DNA from: Axinella damicornis
Taxonomy: Eukaryota; Porifera; Demospongiae; Axinellida; Axinellidae
Length of the DNA stretch: 64,000 nucleotides
Reading direction: 5' to 3'
Assembly: GCA_963931865.1 (NCBI GenBank)
Contig: OZ007513.1
Span: 5,631,837-5,695,836 of the forward strand
A model generated the notes under the pieces. It did no database searches and was not told the DNA's origin. It worked only from the letters and a program-made list of their open reading frames with translations. Of this stretch, positions 35,031 through 44,649 are shown one piece after another; position 1 is the stretch's first letter; the number at the start of each line of letters is the position of its first letter. A program made the translations under genes and the position numbers.

Positions 35031-35578
35031 TAGATGAATGCTAACTAATGGACTGTACGGAAGGGCTGTTGCCATGGCAACAGAATTGGGAACAGTTTAT
35101 TGTCTGTAGCCTTGTTCCCTTGTAATTCCCACCATCAGCATGTAGCTAGCCTCCAGTGTGACAACATGGTACCTGGTGGTGAGAATGGAATTTTTTTTAC
35201 GTGTGCATGCAGGCAAACCCAAGAGCGATGGATGCATGAGGTTGTGTTGTGCCAATAGTTTCGTTAATCTGAATCCTGTACAGCCAGTCTCTCAGGATGA
35301 AGACTGTAATGTTACTACATACATGTCGTGGAGGATTGGTTTTTACTGGTTCTCTAGTAAAGTGTACCTGTTACCATCATGCTATGTTCTGGCCCATTCT
35401 GCCTGGACCTTTTCTATTGACACACGTACGGACTTGTGCCTAAGCATTGGGCTTAAACATAGCATATTGATAAGGCTTTTCAGAGAACCCATGACGGTAT
35501 TCATTATGGTATAATTATGTTATGGCATAGGCCATGCTGTGTATGTTGCAAAAAAATTATGTGGAAATTTCCCACCAG

Positions 35579-37276
35579 GTTGATGGTGGCTTTGAGCTAC
35601 TGGCCCACACTCAGGGCATTGAGACCACAGAGGGCCTCTATCAGGCCCACGCAAGATACATCCTCAAAGCATGGGATGAAGGTGAGTGTGTCCTTGTGTG
35701 TATATATCCAGTACAACTGGTAGCTTTACCAGCAAACATCCTTTATGGGATGGACAGTCACAATTTGGAGGTAGGGTGTAGGATCCTTTGTAGTGAATAT
35801 TTTACCTGGCACACTTACAAAATGGAGACCATTAATTTTTTGAGTTCATGTTGTGAAATCTGTACCAAGTTTACCAGAGAAATTACTAGAGATTTACACT
35901 GGAGAGATGGCTGAAGAGATTTCCCAAGGTTTCTTTTAGGGGGCCATTCCCGGTATACTAGTGTTGGCCATGACCAGCATGCAAGATTCTCAATACACAC
36001 ACACCCTTGTTCACAGGGAGTATTGCAGGGAAGTGCAAGTCAGGAGCACTCAGAGATTGTGGACTCTTCCGGCAGGCTACAAGTGGCATTCACCTCACCA
36101 CCAAGGGAATCAGTCGGCAGACTGAGGCTGACATTCAGTTCCACTTCCTCATCCCCTCCCTCACTTCTCTCTTCCGACACCTCGGAGTAAACAATGCAGG
36201 GCGCTACATCGTTAGTAGGTGGCGGGGCCGTACATGTAGTTCTGTGATTTATGCTGTTGAGACATCCATTACTTATTGTCCTTGTACGTATAGTCAGTTG
36301 CGGCCCTTGGGGAAGCTACTGGGACATTCTACTGGATGTTTGATCCAGTTAATGCCCACTATCCAATCCGTGGACACTTTTTGATAAATGCCTTGTGAAG
36401 GTACAAATGACTCATCAAGTCTGAAGTGCAAGTTTGTTTTGTGAGATTGGTCTAGTTAATGTTGCATATGACGAACCCCACTCCCTCTTCAGTGGGCCCA
36501 GTAATCAACCACTATTGGTACATTTTCCAGAACCTGGTGGACATGGCCACAGCCCATGAAGTAATCAACCACTGTCGGTACATCTTCCAGAACCTGGTGG
36601 ACATGGCCATGGGGTGTGGACCATTGTTTGTGGGAAGGTAAACACATGCACAGCACACACACACACACACACACAACATGCACATGCACACGCACAAACA
36701 GACACACTGACTTGAATATAATTTGCACTGTTTCCTCCATTTTACTCCAGTATACTGTCCTCCCTCAGTCCTCCATTGATTGCCATTGGGAGGTGCATGG
36801 GGGCATTCTCCCTGGCCTATCCTGAGCCCTTCCTGGAGCACGCGGTTTGTTCGGGAAGGGGTTTAACATGCAACTGCTGCTGAGGCAGCTGGGCACTGCC
36901 ACCGTGCAGGGTGTCACTGGCAGCAATGTGCTGTTTGTTGTCGATGTCATTGTCCCTGTCCTAGCAAAGTGAGTGAGGATTGTGCTTACAGTGTGTGGGG
37001 TCCTCAGACATTTGACGTGTGCTTGCATGCATGCTGCATTTGTAACGACTCTTGTCCCTGCAGCTACGTTGCTAGATGGTGGAGTGATGAAAACAAGTAA
37101 GTCAGCATAATTGTTATGACCTTGGACATTTGACCTCATACATGGTACCTGACCTGTGACTTTCGACCCCACCCCTGTGTCAGTGATGCAGGTGGATGAG
37201 GTCCTCACCCAAGTGCTTTCCCTCATGGCAGCTCTTTTCGGACAGCATCATGTCAAGTGGTTTATGGGAGTCATTG
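35579..37276 (+). pseudogene. RyR-like: Ryanodine receptor remnant, block 1 (cytoplasmic helical region)
   Basis: Collinear exons match the ryanodine receptor segment around vertebrate residues 3100-3450. Exon 35579-35681: GIETTEGLYQAHARYILKAW (weakest match). Exon 36017-36210: TKGISRQTEADIQFHFL, LIPSLTSLFRHLGVNNAG. Exon 36493-36637: NHCRYIFQNLVDMAMG, with an internal 60-bp duplication. Exon 36751-36968: IGRCMGAFSLAYPEPFLEH, then after a +1 shift NMQLLLRQLG and VLFVVDVIVPVLAK. Exon 37064-37096: YVARWWSDEN (the WW landmark). Exon 37184-37276: VLSLMAALFGQHHVKWFMGV. Most exons have AG/GT sites. RyRs are tetrameric Ca2+-release channels of the endoplasmic reticulum. The frameshift in exon 36751-36968 and later lesions indicate a pseudogene, or indel errors in the assembly. 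Confidence 0.75.
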
Positions 37277-37422
37277 GTGGGTGGCCCTGAATTAATCTAG
37301 CACACACCAGTTGGAGCTGCAACTTCTCTTCTAGTGTCCCCTACCTTCTCTCTCCCTCCCTCCCCGTCTCCTCCTCCCTTTCCCCTCCTGCTCCCCTTTC
37401 CTCTTCTCTTCCCCTCATGTAG

Positions 37423-37936
37423 AGAGCTCCCTCCTCTTGGCAGGGAAGTGTTACCTTGATCTGCTGAAATCGCAGATTGTTCCACTGTTTGAGGAGCTAC
37501 GAGAGCGTGCCATCTCCATCTGGCAGGATGAGCACTATCTGTATGCCACCAGGAGCAGTGAGTGGTCTGAGACACAGGCCCAGAGCATGGAGGCACTCAA
37601 TGAGGTGAGCTCCCTGGTAACATGTTGTGTGACCTGCAGTGTAGTACCCAGCCTCATTCCCATGCAGGCTCTTCCACCACCTGGGAATGATCAAGGCTAG
37701 TAAAATTAATGGTATCCCCTCATTCCGTGCAGGACTACCGCATCTTTGCCCAGGACCTGATGATCATCCTGCCCTACCTGTCTGTGTTTCTGCACGCCAC
37801 TGCGGGATCTGAAGGATAGTGTAGAGGAGGCCGTGCAGAGCCTCTTGTGTCTGTGACAGACATCTTCCATTGTTGGTTCTCCTCACAGGTGAAGAGAGCC
37901 ATGACCTCCATGTTTACCATATAGCTGGACATTTTC
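37423..37936 (+). pseudogene. RyR-like: Ryanodine receptor remnant, block 2
   Basis: Exon 37423-37604 encodes KCYLDLLKSQIVPLFEELRE followed by SEWSETQAQSMEALNE, ending before GTGAGC. It matches the RyR stretch preceding the conserved DLY-LYPLLIRYVDNNR segment. Exon 37733-37936 follows a CCGTGCAG acceptor: DYRIFAQDLMIILPYLSVFL, then a shift to LKDSVEEAVQSLLC, another shift to VTDIFHCWFSSQVKRAMTSM and a TAG at 37921. These align in order with RyR residues around 3500-3650 (numbering from vertebrate family memory). Two frameshifts and a stop within 200 bp argue for decay. About 1,000 residues of RyR that should follow (EF-hand region and S1-S4) were not found before 40.7 kb. Confidence 0.75.
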
Positions 37937-38079
37937 GTAAGTGCAAATTTATGTATAAATGGCCTTTAGAAGAAATTTTCGCACGTGTATTTTAATTTTT
38001 GTGTGCACCTGTGCATTGCCACGCCCCTTAGCATTTAACATGTATGTACCGTGTCGTTTTCTGCTTTCAGTTTAGGCAA

Positions 38080-38400
38080 TGCACAATGGAGAGGGGTACT
38101 GCGTATACATTGCTGACATCTGGGCCTCTGTTGTTGGCGCCACCTAGTTGGCGGCATCATAGATATTACAACTCATTATCGTCGCAGGCTAATGGGTGTA
38201 GACGGGTCCACTGGAGTCTGGAAGGCCGACTCAAGGCTGAAATAGTTACAAACGCCATCACTTGCTTGCCGCATCCATGTGTTCAATTGCCCGTTCATAA
38301 TTTTGTATCTTGAGGCTTCATATGAAATATATGAACATATGAAAATTTCTCGCTATACATGTACAGTATCTGTTCTGTGCTCCCTGTACTTAGCTAGTGC
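38080..38400. other. Intronic/intergenic, nothing recognised
   Basis: An 89-codon plus frame (38044-38313) has no identifiable domain. Confidence 0.35.
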
Positions 38401-38479
38401 AGTGGACCATTGTTCAACTTGCTGATTTCACCCCCTCCCCCTCCCAGCACTTTCGCTGTGAGTTCCTCCCAGCACTCAG

Positions 38480-38481
38480 GG

Positions 38482-38522
<41 letters not shown>

Positions 38523-38590
38523 AGCAGCAGCTGAAGCGGATGCAATCGGGGAGCAACAGCTGAAACGGACGCAATCGGGGAGCAGCAGCT
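38480..38590. repeat. Poly-G (about 33 nt) followed by inverted 29-bp minisatellite units
   Basis: G tract 38487-38521, then two to three units GCAGCTGAAGCGGATGCAAT... GGGGAGCAACAGC, which are the reverse complement of the 388-560 array. Confidence 0.85.
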
Positions 38591-38734
38591 CTGCGCAGAG
38601 AGCTGTCCGGTGCCGGATTACTCACGTAGGTGAACAAGGTAGGGGGAAGTAGCTGATCGAGCGAAGCTACTTGTATGTCTTATGTTGGAACATAATCCAA
38701 TTCATAATGTTACTTTGTGATGGTACATATGTTC

Positions 38735-39060
38735 TGCGCAATTTAGCAATCTCGAGATTGGGCAGCGCATTCTCGGAATCCCGAAATTGCGTGCCAATCT
38801 CGAGATTGCGCAAACAATCCTGAGATTGCGCAATTACGTTTGCGCAATCTCGAGATTGTGCAAACGTACGTATTGCGCAATCTTCGGTATCTATGCGCAA
38901 TCTCGAGATTGTGCAGTGTTGCAGCGCAATCTCGAGATTGTGCAGTGTTGCTACGCAATCTCGAGATTGCGCAGCAATATTGTGCAATCTCGAGATTGGC
39001 ACGCAATTTCGGGATTCCGATAATTCGCAGCGCAATCTCGAGATTGCGCAAATTCGTAAA
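38735..39060. repeat. Array of CAATCTCGAGATTG palindromes
   Basis: Around ten units of GCGCAATCTCGAGATTGCGC or variants are separated by short spacers (10-35 bp). Each unit is itself a near-perfect palindrome centred on CTCGAG. The set is also roughly palindromic as a whole: GCGCATTCTCGGAATCCCGA and TGCGTGCCAATCTCGAG at 38765-38803 mirror 38985-39020. Frames across it on both strands give the same NLEIAQ/ISRLR peptide pattern and are artefacts. Confidence 0.9.
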
Positions 39061-39104
39061 TTGCACGGCAGAAATAGGGAAACGTATCCTAAGTCTATCA
39101 AGGT

Positions 39105-39890
39105 ACACTTCCAACTATGTTCCCCTCCTAGCTCTTAAATGGCCCTCGGTCACTGCAAGACTGCTGTGCAGTAAGCTATCCTTTCTTCACGCCATACTAA
39201 ATGATGACTCTGACGAGTCTCTGAGCTCACAAGTCTTCCACACACTCGCTGCATCTGACATTGACTCTATCAGCCTAATCAAACAATGCCGTCTTCTAGA
39301 CCAGACTCTCGGCTTAAATTTCACAGAGACACTTCTTGTTGATCCTTCTACCTCTATTAGAGATCTGAAGAGACAGATAATCACCGCAGACTACACCCGA
39401 ACTCTCAACATGTCTGAGAACATGTCTCCCTGGAGTATGTTCTGAAAGTGGCAAACGGAGGCAGCTGGATGAGATTCTGGGATAACGCTCTAGAACATGG
39501 CCCTGAAGGGACAAAGGCCTCCCTTGCCATCTTAAACATCCTGAGCAAATCTGTATTCTCTGACCGTGCATGCCCTATCGACAACTGCTCATTCGTTGTA
39601 CCTCGGGATACCCCTCTCTGTGATCATCTTCTGTCCACCCACCTCAACTTAACAAACTGCGCATCTCCTAAAGACCTGGTGGACTCTGTCATCTCCAGTT
39701 TGTCAGATCCTGAGAGTTTTGAAGTGGTACTGTCCACTGGCCGTGAACTCCTATGTTAACTCTGCCACTGTTTATTGTTTGCTACTTCGTACAGTTTTGT
39801 GTGTACACGTCTTTGTACTATATTTGTACGCGGCACTGTATGCCTCCCGTTACCGGGGTATCAATTACACTTTGACTTTGAATTTGACGG
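39105..39890 (+). mobile_element. Non-LTR retrotransposon 3' fragment (C-terminal region after reverse transcriptase)
   Basis: The plus frame encodes ALKWPSVTARLLCSKLSFLH, ESLSSQVFHTLAASDIDSIS and LIKQCRLLDQTLGLNFTETL. After a frameshift near 39424 it continues LEYVLKVANGGSWMRFWDNA and a Cys/His cluster, CPIDNCSFVVPRDTPLCDHLLSTHL-like (C-x4-C-x12-H-x4-H), ending at a stop at 39757-39759. This layout, post-RT linker, SWMRFWD-type motif and a terminal zinc knuckle, is seen in LINE ORF2 proteins of invertebrates. The reverse transcriptase and endonuclease are missing, so it is a 5'-truncated copy with a roughly 130-bp 3' UTR. It sits inside the RyR remnant in the same orientation. Clade not assigned. 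Confidence 0.6.
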
Positions 39891-40015
39891 AACATATCAA
39901 CCATCATTACCATTTGCAACTTTGTCGAAGCTACTTGTACTAGTTAATGTACTGTGTCAAGTGCACTTCTTGCATGAAGTACAGGTTGGGATGCATGAGG
40001 CAAAGCCAATGTTGC

Positions 40016-40116
40016 TAGCCTCGTTCCCGGGCCTTCTCACCCCAACATTTGTAGCTTGCCCACATTAGTACTGCAAGCGACAAACGCTGGGGTGAGAAGA
40101 CCTAGGAACGAGGCTA
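40016..40116. mobile_element. 101-bp hairpin MITE, TAGCCTCGTT ends
   Basis: Starts TAGCCTCGTTCCCGGGCCTT and CTCACCCC, and ends in the inverse GGGGTGAGAAGACCTAGGAACGAGGCTA form. CAATGTTGC on the left and CTATGTTGC on the right are an 8-of-9 target duplication. Same family as 15290-15358. Confidence 0.8.
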
Positions 40117-40482
40117 CTATGTTGCAACGAAAGTATAGGGAGCACTAAATGCCACACTGTATACATGTATGCACACTTGGGCACTTCATCTTATACATGT
40201 GGGTGGTTCCTGAACCTTGTGTTATAGCCTCGGAATACAAATGGCTGTCCTCACCTGTGAATGTGCAGCTACGTAGTTAACTTGCATAATATATAAATGT
40301 TAGCTTGCATTTATACTCAGTGCACAAAGACAGAAAGCCATGAATATCATTATGGTAAAGTTTTTTACTTGAACCACCCACACGTAAAATATTAATGGTG
40401 CTGCATATCGCATACACCAAGGTTCCTCAAGCATGCAGGTAGCCAGGCAGCTGGAGATGAGCCACATGTGGACCTTCTCTGA
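40117..40482. other. Intron-like DNA, nothing recognised
   Basis: No exon with RyR similarity or other feature found. Confidence 0.35.
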
Positions 40483-40550
40483 TAGTCTCGCGGGCCAGCC
40501 TCTCGCCACACCCACTAGTGGGTGTGGTGAGAGGCTGGCCCGCGAGACTA
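40483..40550. mobile_element. 68-bp near-perfect palindromic MITE with exact 9-bp TSD
   Basis: TAGTCTCGCGGGCCAGCC begins the element and its inverse ends it; the centre is CACCCACTAGTGGGTG. CTTCTCTGA occurs immediately on both sides (40474-40482 and 40551-40559). No internal unique sequence remains, so the element is only two inverted ends. Confidence 0.9.
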
Positions 40551-40755
40551 CTTCTCTGACTGGTGAGACCATTGGGTGATCTCTGCTCGTAGCTTCCCAT
40601 AGAAGTACTGGGACAAGCAAGTCAAGCAGAGGGTATGTGCAACAGATGTTACGGCATTAGAAATACATACTTGAGAACAGGTATGGTGTATTTGTGCCAA
40701 TTTCATATCATTTTGGTGTGATGTGTGTGGCGGGCTCCTTGCTCCACTCTCTCAG

Positions 40756-40868
40756 GTGTGTGACCAGTTTTGCTGTGCCATGGGTGTGCGAGAGTGGAGC
40801 GATTGCTGGGCATGGAGGTACGCAGCAAGTTCAACAAGAGGAGCCAGTGGGACCGCCTCCAACACAAT
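40756..40868 (+). pseudogene. RyR-like: Ryanodine receptor remnant, pre-S5 exon
   Basis: Follows a CTCTCTCAG acceptor and ends before GTGAGC. The frame reads VCDQFCCAMGVRE, then, one base shifted, RLLGMEVRSKFNKRSQWDRL. This parallels the RyR segment with KVMDKYGEFYGRDRI-ELLGM ahead of the S4-S5 region. The LLGME motif and the position between block 2 and the S5 exon support it. The frameshift is inside the exon. Confidence 0.5.
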
Positions 40869-40887
40869 GTGAGCGTTTTGTGCATAC

Positions 40888-40978
40888 CGTAGAGTACGTA
40901 TCAACCGCCCACCACGTATCAAGCGCCCACCCCCCTCTTCACGCGAAAGTTACTGCACAGGGTCCAAAAGCAGTGTAG
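40888..40978. repeat. Dispersed repeat shared with 57084-57170
   Basis: CGTATCAAGCGCCCACC units and CGCGAAAGTTACTGCACAGG are shared almost identically with 57089-57165. Contains a direct CGTATCAAxCGCCCACC doublet in both copies. Confidence 0.8.
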
Positions 40979-41159
40979 TAAGGGCCCACCCATCACAAAA
41001 GTTTAGATCAGCATTTCTTAACCTCTGGGCGACATGGGGCGAGGTTGTGCATTCAAAAAAGGCCAGTGAACTACGGTGCTTAAAGACGCACGACCGATTT
41101 CTTTGCGTGAAAATGGACTTGAGATATTCATAGCCAGATAGCCGGTCTTTGATATTCAC

Positions 41160-41940
41160 AGCTTACCGCAGTGCTTATTGTTAACCTCGCCCCGCCCATG
41201 CTGGGGAGGTTATAGTACTCATAGTGTGTGTCTGTCTGTCTGTCTGTTACCGTTCTAGTGGGTGCTGCGTGTACTTGACGAGCGAGACCAAGGTATCAAA
41301 ACAAAACGCTTGACGTAAGGAACAAACTGAACATAGCAATTTGGATGAAAAATTTTAGTTCCAGAGTTATGACAGTTTTTAGCTCACCGCGAAAACTTTA
41401 CTTGGTGTTTGTGCCACAAAAGCGACATCAGTGGGTCACTAGCACTGTTACTAGACTACTGGTACGTGAAGCGTGGCGTCTAGCGACATCAGCGCTACCA
41501 CAAACCAAGCGGCACAAAGTGACAAACTGATGAGCTAGCGGGCTATAGTCTGGCTCCCGATACCACACCCCGAACGCGCACTGGATGACACGTGATACTT
41601 GCACATGCAGTGCAGTATGTAAGGACTGGACGAAGACACCATGAACTTCTGCCTCCTCGGTGGCGACAACAAAGACAGAGACAGCTCGTGGGTCTGCCGC
41701 CATGGCCAGTGACATACCTGCTAGACTGCTTCAGCTAACGCTAACATGATTAACAGTTGCTGTGATGTGCACGAGTGTATGTTTAATGTCATAATTTCTG
41801 TGCCATCACATAATTGAGTCTGATGACACCTGCACTTCGCTCAGGCTCTCCCTCCAATGTCCTGCATTCCACTAGTAGATCTTATTGGTACACTTCGCTA
41901 CATGAGGGCGAGGTTTGCACTTTAGTGCTTTTTCATTTAT
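41160..41940. other. Non-coding, dispersed repeats
   Basis: A (GTCT)n tract at 41228-41250 follows a CTCGCCCCGCCCATGCTGGG element-like start. The 41638-41720 sequence (CTCCTCGGTGGCGACAACAA) resembles 56660-56690. No exon recognised. Confidence 0.45.
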
Positions 41941-42058
41941 ACAGTGCTGAATGGGTGGGTGGATACTACATGCCTAAGTAGTCTGAGTACGCATCTAGCG
42001 CCCACCCTCAGTGGCGTTCTATTGTCCCCAAACCCTGGGCGCTTAATACGTACTCTAC

Positions 42059-42210
42059 GCAAGGGGTGGTCACTCCCATATGCACAATACTTAGAGCTGC
42101 GACCGGGGTCACAAATTGTGACCGCCTAAATTCGGCTGTGACCTCGTGACCGCATTGTGACCCCGGTCGCAGCTCTAAGTATTGCACATCATGTGAGTGA
42201 CCACCCCTTG
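42059..42210. mobile_element. 152-bp hairpin MITE (CAAGGGGTGGTCACTC ends)
   Basis: CAAGGGGTGGTCACTC at the left and GAGTGACCACCCCTTG at the right, with arms of about 53 bp including AGAGCTGCGACCGGGGTCAC and its inverse. Related elements lie at 61300-61552 and 62369-62504. Confidence 0.85.
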
Positions 42211-42284
42211 CTATGGTAATAATAATAATACGCATTGACACTAATATCATTTTTGTTGCTATGGCAACCACTTACTCCATGTAG

Positions 42285-42345
42285 GCACTCCCTGGTCGAC
42301 CTCCACTACTGGGTGTGGGTTTTAGGAGTTGTCTTGTCAAATATG
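42285..42345 (+). pseudogene. RyR-like: Ryanodine receptor remnant, S4-S5 exon
   Basis: After a CATGTAG acceptor, one frame reads HSLVDLHYWVWVLGVVLSNM before a GTGAGA donor. It corresponds to the conserved RyR stretch NSIDVKYQMWKLGVVFTDNS, with spacing kept (W-x-LGVV). The frame is open here. Confidence 0.7.
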
Positions 42346-42420
42346 GTGAGATTCACCCCACAGTACTATGCTAACTATAGCTGACAATTAATTGAATTAC
42401 ACCTTATTACTGTTCTGTAG

Positions 42421-42638
42421 AGGGTCCTGTATCACATCCTCTACTGCGGTCTCAGCTTCGTGGGGCTGCGCTGGAACTACTTCTACTACACCTGCTGGAC
42501 CTTGAATTTTAACTGCACAAGGAGGAGTTGCTCACAGCTGTGATGCAGACCAAGTGCTTTATCTGTGGACTTGACAAGACACATTCCCCATGGATTTGAC
42601 CATCACATCCATTGTGAACACAACATGGCTCACTACAT
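42421..42638 (+). pseudogene. RyR-like: Ryanodine receptor remnant: S5 fused to C-terminal zinc module, pore missing
   Basis: After TTCTGTAG the exon reads RVLYHILYCGLSFVGLRWNY, then (one base shifted) LHLLDLEF, a TAA, LHKEELLTAVMQTKCFICGL and, after another shift, HIPHGFDHHIHCEHNMAHYM before a GTAAGT donor. RyRs have NNFFFAAHLLDI in S5 and METKCFICG...HGFE-H...H-LANY at the C-terminal zinc site. In a functional channel about 110 residues separate them, including the GGGIGD selectivity filter and S6; here about 15 remain, with no intron signals between. The Cys2His2 residues are kept. With two frameshifts and a stop this copy cannot encode a channel. Confidence 0.8.
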
Positions 42639-42837
42639 GTAAGTGTGTACAGCTCCTACTGTAATAACCACTTAAATGTAATCTACATGGATGGTGCTAG
42701 GAGGTTAGAATGCAAGATTTTGTACCACTACTGAACCCTGACTCTTACTGCTGAGGCAATGTGTGGCCCGATTGCACTTGTGCACCGCACCATTCCCGCC
42801 ATCACCACCCCCTTCCCCTCACCCCCTCCCATGCAAG

Positions 42838-43010
42838 TTCATGCTGCTGTATCTCATCAAAAAGGAGTCGTCGGAATTCTCTATGACCAAAACAAATATG
42901 GTTTCATTCCCCCTCCCCTCCAGGAGTCGTATGTGTGGGACATGTACATGTACTTATAACAGAACTGGGACTTCTTCCCAGTGGCCTGACGGACTGTTTC
43001 CATCCACAGG
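42838..43010 (+). pseudogene. RyR-like: Ryanodine receptor remnant, C-terminal exon
   Basis: Following an ATGCAAG acceptor the sequence reads FMLLYLIKKESSEFS, and after an insert and a CCCCTCCAG acceptor at 42923 ESYVWDMY, a TAA at 42957-42959, and QNWDFFPV followed by TGA. This parallels [33 protein letters not shown] at the RyR C-terminus. The acceptor phase does not fit the previous exon by one base. Two in-frame stops cut the last 20 residues. Confidence 0.75.
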
Positions 43011-43079
43011 AGCTAGGACCGGAGGGAGCAGCAGAGGAAAGCCAAGCAAGCTCCATCCCAAGCTAGAACAGTCAAGCCT

Positions 43080-43669
43080 GTGACACACCCTCTCACCAAT
43101 CTGTCTGTACTATGCTCGGTTTTGTTCAGGTTTTTTGTTGTTGTTTTATTTGCTGAATCCACTGTTGGTATTTACTGCTGGCTGACAATCATCCCTATAG
43201 TACTAGTTTCGATGATTTTCTTAAGTTCAGTATGTGACCAACTTCAGAATAATTTGCATTGACTACACCGTTGACCACACAGGAAGGAGAATGCAATAAG
43301 TACGTACAGAAAAACAATGTGAATGTCATAAGTATGTCATGTAAAGAAGTGGCAATGTTTCACTTCATTATTCCTCCTGGAGTGTGTAGGTCGAGGTATA
43401 GTCTGAGGAGGGGTAAGGGTAAGGGGAGTGGAGTATCCTGGGGATGTCCTCTCACCCAGTGCTGCACCATGTGCTGTGGGAGGAAGAAAGAAGAGAACGA
43501 TTTTATACACACAGATCTAGAGCTAGTGGCACAAGTGTATATATGCAATGGCAACACTTTGTCTACAGACATTCACTACAGCATAAATTTTGAGTTTACA
43601 CAGCAACAAGCCAACAACTGCACTACTAATTATTTACTACATAATGAAATCCTCATTCACCATACACCC
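43080..43669. other. Downstream of RyR remnant, nothing recognised
   Basis: Frames at 43080-43262 (hydrophobic) and 43259-43672 have no domain I recognise. Confidence 0.35.
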
Positions 43670-44258
43670 TAGTCTCGTTCTCAGACCCTCCCGAAACGCG
43701 GAAAGAGGGTCTGGTGTTCAGAGTGATATTTCTTGGTGCATGGGGTGTGGTCGCTCTCGGATTTTAAAGCTTGAATCAGATGGCAGAATGCTAATGACGT
43801 AGTCAATCAGTGTAAGTCATAGGTACGGTACATGTAACAGTGCAGTGTAGCTAGTACGGACGGTATGGTATGTCAGTGAAATGGATACGACAGGCCTACC
43901 GAAGAGCAAGCAGTAAGCCAAATCGATTATCTGGCCGACCAGTTGGGGGAAATCTCTGTTTCGTGACTCTTCCACTCATCTTTGATAACCTCAGAAAGAA
44001 TTCTGTACACGCGCAGGGCAACTGAACGTCAATAGTTGTTGTTGTTACATGTAGCCCTTTGGTGTCCCTCGTGAAGGACCAAGTGCGATCCTAGTACAGT
44101 ATATTTTTGTGTTAGGTGCGCTTTCATTGGAGAGGACATACGGAATGCAGTAATTGCACTTTCCTTACGCCGTATAGCCCCGCCCCATGCACCAAGAAAT
44201 ATCGCTCAGAACACCAGACCCTCTTTCCGTGTTTCGGGAGGGTCTGGGAACGAGACTA
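43670..44258. mobile_element. 589-bp TIR element, TAGTCTCGTT ends, exact 9-bp TSD
   Basis: Left arm TAGTCTCGTTCTCAGACCCT and CCCGAAACGCGGAAAGAGGG, extending through TGATATTTCTTGGTGCATGG; the right arm is its inverse ending AACGAGACTA (about 75-80 bp arms). CATACACCC flanks both sides exactly (43661-43669, 44259-44267). The interior is unique and non-coding. The terminal TAGTCTCG equals that of the 68-bp palindrome at 40483. Confidence 0.9.
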
Positions 44259-44379
44259 CATACACCCACACAAAAACCATTTTTGAGTTGAGGAGTGTCT
44301 GCTAAACCTGGTAGTGAAGTCGGAGTTTTTTTGTACTGCAAGCAAACAACAACTGGAACTGGAACAGCCTTGGAAGAGG

Positions 44380-44645
44380 CTACACACACACACCACATGC
44401 ATGCACGCACATGCACACACACATACCACGTACACACACACAACGTGCACGCACACACACAAACACTAAATGCCAATCGAAATTCTATTGCTGCCGTTTG
44501 CAACAGCTAGGCTGCCTGTGCACTAAGTAGGCTCTATGAGCCTGTGCAACCCAAACTCCTGGATCCAGGCTAAGTGTGAACCACACACGTACAGACAGAC
44601 AAACTCACACACAGACAGAGAGACAGACACACACACACACACATA
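44380..44645. repeat. (CA)n microsatellites
   Basis: CA/GCA-rich tracts at 44383-44465 and 44590-44642; open frames on both strands are artefacts. Confidence 0.9.
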
Positions 44646-44649
44646 AGTT

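Noticed and set aside
36512..36841. Minus-strand Cys/Val-rich frames
   Set aside because: Antisense of the RyR exon and of a (CA)n tract in the following intron.
38667..39101. Frames with repeated NLEIAQ / ISRLR peptides, suggesting a repeat protein
   Set aside because: They translate the CTCGAG palindrome array and appear equally on both strands.
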